Origin: Piscicola geometra
Lineage: Eukaryota > Annelida > Clitellata > Hirudinida > Piscicolidae
Assembly: GCA_943735955.1 (NCBI GenBank)
Contig: OX030956.1
Span: 11,885,394 to 11,949,393, forward strand
Direction: 5' to 3'
DNA length: 64,000 bases
Positions within the stretch are counted from its first letter, which is position 1. Each line of letters opens with the position of its first letter. Below the pieces are notes generated by a model, which was not told where the DNA came from, did no database searches, and was given only the letters and a program-made list of their open reading frames with translations. The position numbers were made by a program, and so were the translations under genes. Positions 10,001 through 21,861 of this stretch are shown here, piece by piece.

Positions 10001-12072
10001 AATAAAAAGTTTTCAAAAAAAAAAAACTGCAAAAATTAATTTTCAAGGAAAAATAATCACGATCGAGAACCAGCAGAAAACCTAATGATTAAAGTGAGAA
10101 ATCAACAACAACCAAGTCAATTTTATTCAAATACTATTTCCAGAGTGAAAAAGAAATTGAGCAAACATTAGATAAAAGTATGATATTTCAACCTTTTAGT
10201 TTTAAGGATCACGTATTCTTCCTTAAACATTATTTCCTTATGGTTAAAGTGACGAAGCAACAACAGCCAAGTCAAATTTATTCAAATGCTATTTCGAGAT
10301 TGAACGAAAAAAATAAAGCAAAAATTATATAAAAGTATCAAGTTTTATTCTTCAAGTTTCAAGGATCACGTATTAATCACGTATCTTTTCTTAAAATTTA
10401 TTTTTTTAGAGATTTTTTTTCTGAAAACTTTTTATCCTAAAGACTTTTTATGTTGAAGAATTTTTATCCTGAAGACTTTTAACCTGAAGACTTTTATTTC
10501 TGAAGACTTTTTATCCTGAAGACTTTTTATCCTGAAAACTTTTTATCCTGAAGACTTTTTATCTTGAAGACTTTTTATCCTGAAGACTTTTTGTCTTGAA
10601 GACTTTTTATTCTGAAGAATTTTTATCCTGAAGACTTTTTATCTTGAAGACTTTTTATCCTGAAGACTTTTTATCTTGAAGACTTTTTGTCTTGAAGACT
10701 TTTTATCCTGAAGAATTTTTATCCTGAAGACTTTTTATCTTGAAGACTTTTTATCCTGAAGACTTTTTATCTTGAAGACTATTTATCCTGAAGACTTTTT
10801 ATTCTGAAGACTTTTTATTCTGAAGACTTTTTATTCTGAAGACTTTTTATCCGTTTACCAATAATTTGTACTGTATTTGATAAATCGTTTTAGTTATGTA
10901 TTTTTAAAAAATAAAGTCCGTTTTATTTATTTAAAATTGTGAAACGAATCTATAAAAAAAATAAAGTCCATTATAATTATAGTTTGTTTTAATTATTTAA
11001 TTTTTTAAAAATTAGTTCGTTTTATTTATTTAAAAATTGTGAAACGAATCTATAAAGAAAATCCGTTTTTTATATAAAAAGTCCGTTTTATTCATACTAA
11101 AATATTAACAAGGAGGCATTTTCTCCGAGAGGCTTTTTCTCCAGGAGGTTTTTTTTCCGGGAGGCTTTTTGTAGAAGGTATTTTATCCGAAGGCTTTTTC
11201 TCCGAGAGGCTTTTTGTCCGTTCACCATATAAAATCTAGATAGTCAAAAAATGAAACTAATTACTTACAACTCCTCGTCTTCCACGCGAGAGGTTCCGAC
11301 ATGACGAAAATCCAATGTATTGTCGTCGACATCACTGATAAAACGAAAATAAAATGTATTTAATTTGAGTTTTACTAGTTATATTATATACCTATAGATA
11401 ACAGTCGTGGCGAAACCCCATCGCTCTGTCGGATTTCGCCGTAAAAAGGTTTGAAACACCCTTGAATATTTTCCATTCGTTGGCCAGTTCGCAAAGTTTG
11501 AATGTCTTTCGACATAATTGAGATTTAAGAAATATTTTTATTCTTCGTTTAAAAAAGTAATTTTTCATCGCAAACCCCGTCAAAATCTTATTCCAAAACT
11601 CATTTTCATTTCTTTTGAGCAAAGTTTTATTGATATAGTATACTGGTAATTAATTATTCAACTAAAATTTAAAAAGTCAACCTTAATGCACATATTTATA
11701 AAATTTTCATTTTATGAATTAAATTAATAGAATAACTTTTTAACTATTTGATTTAATAAAAATACAAACTTATTAAGAATTGGTCGAGCAAAAGCTACAA
11801 TTTGAGTTTTTACATAAAGTATAATAGAAAAGTTTTACAAATCATTGGGACTAATAATTAATTCACTTACGACTCTTGGACACGCACCGCTTCTTCACCT
11901 TCATTTATTGAGCCACTGAAAATATTTTTTCAAATATATATTGTCTTTATACCATTAGACTTCGAATTAAAGTGAGAAAAAATACACTCGATAAATACCT
12001 TAAACACAAGTCGCAAAATAAAGCACGGCTAGAACTTGAAGCTGAGCAAGAAAAGCATGTAAAAGAAGACAT
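7054..12072 (-). CDS. FLYWCH zinc-finger MULE transposase, ten exons, one frameshift
   Basis: Exons by splice sites and phase, 5' to 3' on the minus strand: 12072-11999, 11915-11871, 11334-11269, 9395-9351, 9210-9097, 8936-8642, 8525-8340, 8266-8065, 7932-7857 and 7764-7054. Phases join cleanly except in exon 8. Exon 1 reads MSSFTCFSCSASSSSRALFC, a CxxC-x-CxxC zinc-ribbon-like start. Exon 6 holds the FLYWCH finger (YSFIYKR, EWRCC, VCPA, LSHKD). Exon 8 carries YMDGTFKVVK with the first catalytic Asp. Exon 10 carries VIDFEGSLWRAIQQVFP, CAFHLRQALWRKVQ and NNDLEGWHARLNRRAKK, the MULE transposase core. The product would be about 604 residues and should cut and paste its own element in the nucleus. 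Exon 8 is 202 nt where phase needs 200 or 203, so a one-base frameshift lies near 8190-8215. The last 13 codons fall in terminal-repeat sequence (7061-7093), so the natural C-terminus is probably lost. Confidence 0.78.
7061..7093. repeat. Extra outward-facing terminal repeat end
   Basis: The sequence ggggtggatcggtcaa followed by gggatgaatcgactgca is two diverged 16-bp units ending in the same cgactgca as the right end at 17510. It faces right, towards the transposase gene, and so could be the right end of an element starting at 4761 (4761-7093, 2.3 kb). Flanks at 4752-4760 and 7094-7102 do not match as a duplication, so the relation is unresolved. Confidence 0.65.
9438..11226. mobile_element. 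Foldback element FB2 with 9-bp target duplication
   Basis: Flanked by perfect direct repeats atataaaat at 9429-9437 and 11227-11235. A 9-bp duplication is the usual MULE footprint. The right end read inward is ggtgaacggacaaaaagcc and the left end is gaatgtaggataaaaagcc. Both arms begin with 14-16-bp monomers (ggagaaaaagcctctc type), pass through a block with gttaatattttagtata, and continue as arrays of gaagactttttatcct type (9810-10020 left, 10425-10850 right). The loop, about 10030-10400, holds two diverged direct copies of a block with aaccaagtcaattttattca. No coding capacity. It sits in the intron between transposase exons 3 and 4. Confidence 0.85.
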
Positions 12073-12104
12073 TTTGATTTAAAAGACACCTAATCTCGAG
12101 TGCT

Positions 12105-12113
12105 CTTTATATA
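12105..12113 (-). promoter_or_regulatory. TATA box of the MULE transposase gene
   Basis: TATATAAAG on the minus strand, 33 nt before the ATG at 12072. With usual TATA spacing, transcription would start only a few bases before the ATG, giving a very short leader. The spacing is seen; use as a promoter is inferred. Confidence 0.6.
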
Positions 12114-12299
12114 CCCATTGCCCTACACCCTCACCCTACACCAACACATCGGTTTTCTTTATGATTGTTAATCTAACTAATGCCAAGTATATGTTCTCAA
12201 AGAGAGTTCAGAAGGAAAGATTAATTAATCGATGAATGATGGAATGGTGGGTGGTGGTAAAGAGTGGTGGAGGCGGTGTAAATCACTAAAACAATGAAA

Positions 12300-12580
12300 A
12301 TGAATAATAAATAATTCAGAAAGTCTATTCAAATAAAATTAACAAATAATGTTAAAAACTTTGAAAATAATTTTAACAAACTTAAAAAATAATTTTTAAA
12401 ACTTTGAAAATAATTTTAAAACTTTGGAAATAATTTTTACAAATTTAAAAATAATGTTTAAAAACAATAATTTTAACGAACTTTGAAAATAATTTGGAAA
12501 AACATTACAAATAATGTTAAAAACATTAAAAAGAATGTTAAAAACATTAAAAAGAATGTTAAAAACAATAAAAAGAATGT
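12300..12580. repeat. Degenerate AT tandem repeats upstream of transposase
   Basis: Repeated aataattttaaaactttg and acattaaaaagaatgttaaa units. The last group (about 12525-12580) is the most regular. No coding content. Confidence 0.6.
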
Positions 12581-12899
12581 TTTAATTTTTCAATGCGCGG
12601 ACAAACAAACCGTTGATTTCCGTGATGGTCAATCAAAGCTATTTATTTTAGATACTTAATTCTAATTGGTGAAATGAAAATTTACAAATCAACTTTTTAA
12701 TATTTATTTATTAAATACTAAAAATTAATTAATATTAAGTAACATAAAATGAAACATTTAGTTTATATACTTACATATTCTGTTTCGCAAAAAAATTAAA
12801 TGAATCAATATTTGTATAATAAAAACAGTAAAAAAAATATAGCAGTAGCAAACACAAAAAATCAAAGTTTTTCACTATAAATCATAACTTTATTATATC

Positions 12900-14100
<1,201 letters not shown>

Positions 14101-16159
14101 TATTGAATTCTATCAGACTGAATATAATTGTTCACTAGTGTTTATTTAATTTCATAAATCAAGAAGACTATATTTATAAGTTTTTATAGGATTTGACCAA
14201 ACTCGTAGTTCATTTGATAAAATATATTTTAAGTAGTTTTTAAATCTTAATGAAGAGAGTTATTTATTTGGTGAAACTAATTATTTTTTTACTTTTAATT
14301 ACACACACATACCATAAAACCGAAACACATTAAACGGGACATCTTTCAACTCAATAATAGGGGCTAATACGCCACCATAATGATACAAAGCAGAACATGT
14401 CATCTGAAGCTTCGGTATTACAGGTTAATGGTTCACTACATTGACACGATCCACACACATATTTATGATTCTAGTTGAGAGAAAAATTCTCAAAAGAGAA
14501 TGCAAGTTTGAAGATTGAACAGATTTTAAGATTGGATGACTATTCGATATGTTTGCCACCACCAAGAGTTACGTAGTTATCATGACTGTTATCGGAGCCT
14601 ATTTAAATTTGATCAATAGATTATATACTATCATAGTATATTATACTAATATTATAAATTCTAATTTTGTTTTTCAAAATAGATAAATTCTTTAGTTTAA
14701 CTCTGATCTTAATCCTAACTCAAACTGAAGTTCTTTTTCAAACCTAGCTCTAATCGGCCTCCTGGAGAAAAAGCCTCTAGAAATCAACCAATCAATCAAT
14801 TAAAACTATTTATATAACGCTTTTGAATAATTGTGTTAAATTTAACTGCTTTTTGGATCCCCCGCAAGTATATCAATTTATATATAAAAAAACACAATCA
14901 ACCTCAATAATCCAACCTCGCCCACATCACCACGATCATCATTGCCACAGAATCATTGTTTTCACTTCAACCATCACCACAGCACCACAACACAGCACTT
15001 CAACTAACACCAAAAGCACCACCATTCGATCAGAAACGATCAGAATTGGCTAGTAAAACTTTCTGCAGCAAGTTATTATGGCTTCGAACAATATTTCATT
15101 TCAAAGCTTAGAGAAACGTTAAAAAAATATTAACTATACGAGACTATATGAATGTAACGAGAAAAAAGTTTTCATCAGATGACTTCAACGAATCCACCGA
15201 AGAAAAAAGTATTTAATCAGCTCGTTTATGTTTTTATAAAAAATTCAAAATCTTGAAGTTTTAAAAACAAATACTTTAAAATGAATGCCGAAGCATTTTA
15301 TAAATTGTTTAAAACACTGGTTTAAACACCGGAAAGATTCATGAAATGGTGAAAGAAAAGTATTGAGTTTCAGATGACTGGGGTCAAGAGTTCAGCAGCT
15401 CGATGGTTCGGAACATATTCGAAAGACTATGAATAATGAAGTCATTGATTGTTTAAAAAATGCATATGTATAATATACAGTGATGGGCAACTAACTAAAT
15501 ATTTTTAGTTAAACTATAACTATTTTTCAACTAAAAATAATTAGTTTAACTAATAGAGAAAAACTTAATTTTGAGAATAGTTAACTAAAACAAAGTAGTT
15601 AAACGTTTCCAACCTATTTCAAACTGGTTAAATATGTGAAGATTATATATACAGTATAGGTATACTATTTGTAATCGTCTACCTTCATCAACCTCAGACT
15701 TAAAGCTCCCTCTGGAGGACTTATTAAATTTTCATCTTGGTGACGGAAGTATAGACTTATGTAGTTAGCATTTCATATTTCAATTAATCGTTTCCAGCTT
15801 CAAACAACTATTCACAGCTCCAAAATCAATATCCATCTTCAACAAAACTGCCGGACTTCAAAAGCAATTTTCAGATCTGACCACATCCCCATGTGTTAAA
15901 AAATAAATTCCTAATTCAAAAACCCTCAGCGTCAAAAAAGTCAAACTTCAATGACAACCCTCAATGAGAGTGCTGGAGGCAAATACAAAAATATGATCTG
16001 GTTATAGAGGTTTAAGCCTGCGACCAGAATCATCATAAGATATCCCAGATATATGACAACTACCAAATAAAACGGAGTCAATTATATAAAGATCTGGATG
16101 ATGAAGTTTATTTTTAAAATGTAATATTAAAATGATATTGAAAAATTTATTTAATATTA
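14101..16159. other. No gene seen; fragments of foldback and SINE-like repeats
   Basis: 14757-14786 (cctcctggagaaaaagcctc) is a solo piece of the FB2 arm. 14793-15060 is a diverged, partial copy of the ~640-bp SINE-like repeat in antisense (CAAT tail, tcaataatccaacctcgccc, ACC/ATC-rich part). At 15479 cagtgatgggcaactaact resembles a hAT-type end, but no partner end was found. No credible coding frame. Confidence 0.5.
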
Positions 16160-16650
16160 AAGATTTTTTTTTGTATTTGATAATTTATTTTATATTATAT
16201 AATATATTTTATATTGAATAATTATTCTTTTATTTAAAAATTATTTTATTATTGAATAATTATTTTATTATTGAATAATTATTTTATTATTGAATAATTA
16301 TTTTTTTATTTAATAATTTATCATTTATTTGATTATTTTTTTTACTTATTTTATAACTTTTTATTTATTTTATAACTTTTTTTATTATTTTATAGTTTTT
16401 ATTTATTTTATAATTATCTATTCATTTTATAATTACCTATTTATTTTATAATTATCTATTTATTTTATAATTATCTATTTATTTTATAATTATCTATTTA
16501 TTTTATAATTATCTATTCATTTTATAATTATCTATTTATTTTATAATTATCTATTTATTTTATAATTATCTATTTATTTTATAATTATCTATTTATTTTA
16601 TAATTATCTATTTATTTTATAATTTTTTAAATATTTTATAATTTTTTAAA
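16160..16650. repeat. 19-bp AT minisatellites, right arm
   Basis: Two consecutive arrays with the same 19-bp period: ttattgaataattatttta (about 16200-16330) and ttttataattatctattta (about 16380-16620). They occupy the position in the right arm that the 19-bp array 5437-6035 occupies in the left arm, but the sequences have diverged. Confidence 0.8.
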
Positions 16651-17200
16651 TATTTTATAATTTTTTAAATATTTTATATTTTTTAATATATTTTTTCAAT
16701 ATTTTATAGTTTTTAATATATTTTTTTAATATTTAATAATTTTTAATATATTTTTTTAATATTTTATAATTTTTAATATATTTTCATAATATTTTATCAT
16801 TTTTAATATATTTTTTAAATATTTTATAATTTTTATTATCTTTTTTCAATATTTTATAATTTTAAATATATTTTTTTAATATTTTATAATTTTTAATATA
16901 TTTTTTTAATATTTTTTAATTTTTAATATATTTTTTTAATGTTTTTTAATTTTTAATATATTTTTTTAATATTTCATAATTTTTAATATTTTTTAAAAAT
17001 ATTTTTTAATTTTTAATATATTTTTTTAATATTTTTTAATTTTTAATATATTTTTTTAATATTTTTTAATTTTTGATATATTTTTTTTATATTTTTTAAT
17101 TTTTAATATATTATTTTAATATTTTTTTATTTTTTTAATATTTTTTAAATATTTTTTAATTTTTAATATATTTTTTTGATATTTTATAATTTTAAATATA
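16650..17200. repeat. AT-rich ~30-bp array, right arm
   Basis: Many copies of a unit with tttttaatatatttttttaa and tattttataa, the complement of the left-arm array at 4976-5450. Confidence 0.85.
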
Positions 17201-17263
17201 CTTTATAATTTATTATTTTATTTTAGCAAAATACCTATAAAAAATAAAGTCCGTTTTTAACTA

Positions 17264-17504
17264 TTTTAAGGGGTGAATCGGTTGAGGGGTGAATCGGTTA
17301 TGGGGTGATTCGGTTAAGGGGTGAATCGGTTATGGGGTGAATCGGTTAAGGGGTGAATCGGTTAAGGGGTGAATCGGTTAAGGGGTGAATCGGTTATGGG
17401 GTGAATCGGTTAAGGGGTGAATCGGTTAAGGGGTGAATCGGTTAAGGGGTGAATCGGTTATGGGGTGAATCGGTTATGGTGTGAATCGGTTAAGGGGTGA
17501 ATCG
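17264..17504. repeat. 16-bp terminal array, right arm
   Basis: About 15 copies of ggggtgaatcggttaa or its ttatg variant, ending in gaatcgactgca at 17510. It is the inverse of the array at 4767-4912. Confidence 0.9.
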
Positions 17505-17510
17505 ACTGCA

Positions 17511-20011
17511 TCCCCTCTTGAAGCCCGTCCGGATTTACGCCACTATAATCTTACTCATCATTGTATTGTATTGTAATGTATTGTATTGTATTGTATTGTA
17601 TTGTATTGTATTGTATTGTAATATAAACTTTGATGAACCAATACTTTAGTTATTTAATTTTTATCATTGTTTTTACAGCCATTGAAGAAGATGGTGCCGT
17701 GAATTTCAAAACTTATTTTTAGCTATATTTGAGATGTTGAACTCAAATATAAAATAACTTTTCTTCTATTTGTTCCAATTTTTTCGATAATTTGTTTTTA
17801 ATCTGCAGTTTTATCCCATATTTTGCAATATTTAATAACATTTCGCAATAAATATCTTTCTTATTGTTGTAGTAAACTATAAATATAGTTTTTAAAGTTG
17901 TTCTTGCATTTTCAAATAATAATTAAATTGAGTTCAAGTAGAAGAAGTTGTTCAAATAATCTTAGTGGTTTGCTATATTTGTGGAGAATACACATTTAAA
18001 AAGCTGTGTGATTTTATTAACCCATGTTTGCTCAAGGTTCCATTAATAGAAAATGAAGAAAAAAAATTAACAGAAAATTAAATAACTAGTACAAATTTAT
18101 TTGTAAATTGAAAGTTGTTTAAAAATAAATTAACTACAATTTTTTTAAATAGTTTGTTGATTATCTTAAAATTATATTTTGGTGATTTTTTTGCTAATTG
18201 AAAGAAGAATAAAAATATGGCTAGAGAAAAATAATTACTAAAATTTTTTCATTTCTGTATTCTGTCTTTTTGCTTATTCTCAATAACTTATTCTTCCTTT
18301 TAGATTAAAAATTTTAATCGCCGTTAATCGTTAAATTAAAAATTTTAATCGTGTGTTAATCGTATTTAACGCAATGTTTTTAGCTTATTTGACATTAGTA
18401 TAAAATACTATTTAAATTTTTTACTCACAACTGTAATAGAAATTTTTTCAGAATTTATTTATAAAAGAAATCACACTTGAAAGGAAAAAAAATCTATAAA
18501 TGATAAAAAATTCAATCTTTTTGAGCCGATCGCTCAAGCAAAAAGTAATCAACATATGAAAGAATAAAAAAGAATCCATAAATGATAAAAAATAAAATGG
18601 TCACACATCTTATTTGAGCCAATTACTCAGCAAAAAAGTTTGCCTAGACAAGCTGACTAGACGTTCACATGGAACTGTAATTGCAGGAGATGACAAATAT
18701 TTGAAAGTTTCGTTTCTTCATGTTGTTGCCACTAAACAAGAAGACAATTCTCTAAGCCTACCTCTGTTCTACAACGTTGAATGATTGACTAAGTAATCAT
18801 TAATTAATAAAAAATGGAAAAAAAGTTTTTTTTTTCTTCAAACATGAAGACTAAAAAATTCCATCTTGAGCAACTGGGTTCTTATACTCTTTATATAATA
18901 GTCTATATACTATATAGACTAAATAGAGTATATAGTATATAGACTTATCAACTTCTACAGTCTCATCTAAATTTCATTTTAGCCAACTATTCGTATTCCA
19001 TTTTAGGCAACTATGACCATGCCACACCTTTATGGTCATAACAGGCCAATCACTCAATTTTTAATTTTACAATTTGCACACAATAAAACTGTATTGCATC
19101 ATCTAATTACTAGTAAAAAATTGGAATTATTTATCTTCGGAAATTGAAAAAAAAAGCAAAATGTTATCTCCCAATATTTAAACAATTTTTCTAGAAATCA
19201 GTTTTTAAAGTATTCCAATTGAATTGATGCATAGATATGAAATAAATAAATAATTAATTTTCAAAGCGCATAACTGTAAATAAGCCAGTTCTATCTTTGG
19301 AACCGGTTCATCTTGAGCAACCTCCCCTACCATCACTTGAGTTAATTAATTTTTATAAATGTTTCCACAGGAACTCACGTAGATTGAGAGTATCAAATGG
19401 ATTTGGGCAAATATTTAAATATACATTTTTTCAATAAAATTCATAAAAGCCTCGGGATCATTCATTTCAATGCCAAAGATAACGGTTAATAACCAAATTT
19501 TAAACTATTAACATTCAAGTCAAAGAAAATTAAAGATGACAATAAAAAAAATAGTTACCAAAGAACAATTTTCTAACATGAAATCTTGAATTCCATCCTA
19601 TTAGTTACAATTTAAAATATTTTTAAACTAAAAAAATTGTATAGTAAAAAATATTTTTTAAATGCTATTATCAATCAATCAATCAATATTATAAATATTA
19701 TTTAAATCTTTACAAGATTTTAGCAAATATTTTTCAAAGTATACTAAACATTTTTATTTTAAAAAGCCTGTATTGTATATTTTTATTGTATTTCAATCAA
19801 TCAAATAATTAACTCTAGCGCTTTTTAATCAAATTCAAGAGCGCTCGTTTGATCTGAATAAAGCTTGGCCCGTTCAAAAATCCAGAAATAATATATTGTA
19901 CAACTGGTAAAAAAGGGTCATTAACGATTAAATTTTATAATCTTTGTTTAATAAATTTGTTTAACCATCTTTTTGGCCTTAATAACCTTTTGCGCCCTAT
20001 ACATGGGACTT
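17511..20011. other. No gene seen; ATTGT microsatellite and LINE/SINE tail fragments
   Basis: 17556-17625 is a (TTGTA)n tract. At 18880-18945 a run of TATA-rich inverted sequence (ctatatactatatagac) could form a hairpin. 19788-19870 (tcaatcaatcaaataatt, then agcgctttttaatcaaattc and aagagcgctcg) is the tail of another LINE/SINE family, also seen near 20810 and 51276. No coding frame of substance. Confidence 0.5.
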
Positions 20012-20645
20012 TCAATCAATCAATCAGTCACTAATGATTTGTATAGCGCCCTTTACTAAGTGAACAAATGCGCTCTTCAAATAAATTTGTTAAATAAAAC
20101 GGTTTTTAGACCACTACCAAAATATGTATATATATAAATTCAAATATATATAAAAAGAAACAATCAACTTCAATAATCCAACCTCACCCACACCACCATG
20201 ACAATCACCGCCAAAAAATCACTATCACCACAAATAAAAAATTCAATCATCACCACAATACCAACACTCATACCACAGCACAATCATCACCACATCATCA
20301 TCAAAACAACAAAACACAATCATCATTCTTCTCAATTTTCTGTCTTGCCACTGGTGCCGAGGCTGCGAAAGAGGGTGAAGGAGAAGTCCTTGCCAACGCT
20401 GGTACTGCTGCTGCTATGGAAGGATTTCTCCTTTATGTCACAGCTCACTTGATTCCCTGCGGCCATCTTGGTCTGCTGCGGCCATTCCTCGACAGATTCA
20501 AAACAACCAACATTCGCACTAAAAACATTCTAATTAATTTAATTTTTATTTAGACTTAAGATTCTAAAATTTTAATATATTATACCCAAAACCGTTTATT
20601 CTACAAATTTATTTGAGCGGCTGCCAAAATGGCAATCGCTAACCA
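20012..20645 (-). mobile_element. SINE-like repeat copy 1 (antisense)
   Basis: Read on the minus strand it starts with a hairpin (gcggctgccattttgg and complement, one arm mutated here), passes the pair acggttttgggtataa, a ~350-bp body, and ends with the LINE 3' tail (taaagggcgctatacaaat) and TGATTGA repeats. An internal inverted pair, aataaatttg...acggttttt against its complement, spans most of the element. No tRNA-type A/B boxes were seen. Confidence 0.75.
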
Positions 20646-20946
20646 AAGATCTCAATGGTACAATACAGGTAATGAAAGATAGTGAATAGGTCAATAAATT
20701 CTATGCCTCTTTAAAAATGATAAATTGATAAAATGTCATTGATTAAATGCCAAGTTGGCTATACTTCAGTATCACTTTTTGCCTATTTAGATATGAGCTA
20801 ATCTATCAATCAATCAAATAGATTTCTATAGCTTTATTCAAATTCAAGAGCGCTCGATATTTAGATGATATTTAGGTTTTCAGGTCTCATATATCCGAGA
20901 TCTCTTGATTTATGTGAATATATCAATAAAAAAGTCAAACTTTACA

Positions 20947-21822
20947 ATGAGTAAAGCGGCAAACATTGAAAAAAAACTAGGCAAGTACTTTTTGATTCGT
21001 TCGAAAGGCAATGCCGATCTCGTCCTAGAAGTAAAAGACGGTTCTAAACAAACTGGTTCAATAATTGTGTTGGGAGCTTTGGTGAATGAGGACCAACCGT
21101 ATGACATTCCCGACCACCAATTGTGGCTCTGGAACCAGCAGACGTCCACCATCAGAAGCAAACTAACCAGTTTTTGTCTTTCTTCCAATGGTTAGATTAC
21201 AATGATCACAATAAGAATAGAAATTTAATTGAACAATAATTTTTAGAATTTATTTTATGAACTTCTGAATTAAATTTTAAATCCTTAAAATAAACTTGAT
21301 TTAGAATCTAAAAATTAGATAGTGGGGTTTTGATAGCTCAGATGTACGCAGCATCAGAAAAGCAACAGTGGAGTCTGGAACAGGACAAGTACCTCATCCT
21401 CAAGTAAGATCATTACCAGCAATTAATTCAGCCATGTGCATGAAATATTTATATCTGTTATCATTTTTTAATTATTATCACTACTATTATCATCATCATC
21501 ATCATAAACATCTTTAAATAAAAATTAAGCTCAAGTATTTAACTAAATTTCACATCCACACCCCTTCCACTCCAACCATAGGAACTCTGAGAAAGCTCTC
21601 TCAGTGAAGGATCACACCATCTTTGCTGGAGCTCGTTGTGAACTGACTGACATGGAAGGCCTCAGTGAACAGCAATGGGCGTTCACTCACATGTGAGTTG
21701 TTTGTGTTTGCTCCTTAATTGTGTAGCGCTAGAAAAAATTTAGAATTTTATTTAGAATAAAGTGGGGAATGAGTGACTGGAAAATAATGTTTTATCAATT
21801 GATGTAACACTATGTATGATTA

Positions 21823-21861
<39 letters not shown>

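Noticed and set aside
15479..15560. cagtgatgggcaactaact as the end of a complete hAT element
   Set aside because: No inverse partner end or 8-bp duplication could be found nearby.
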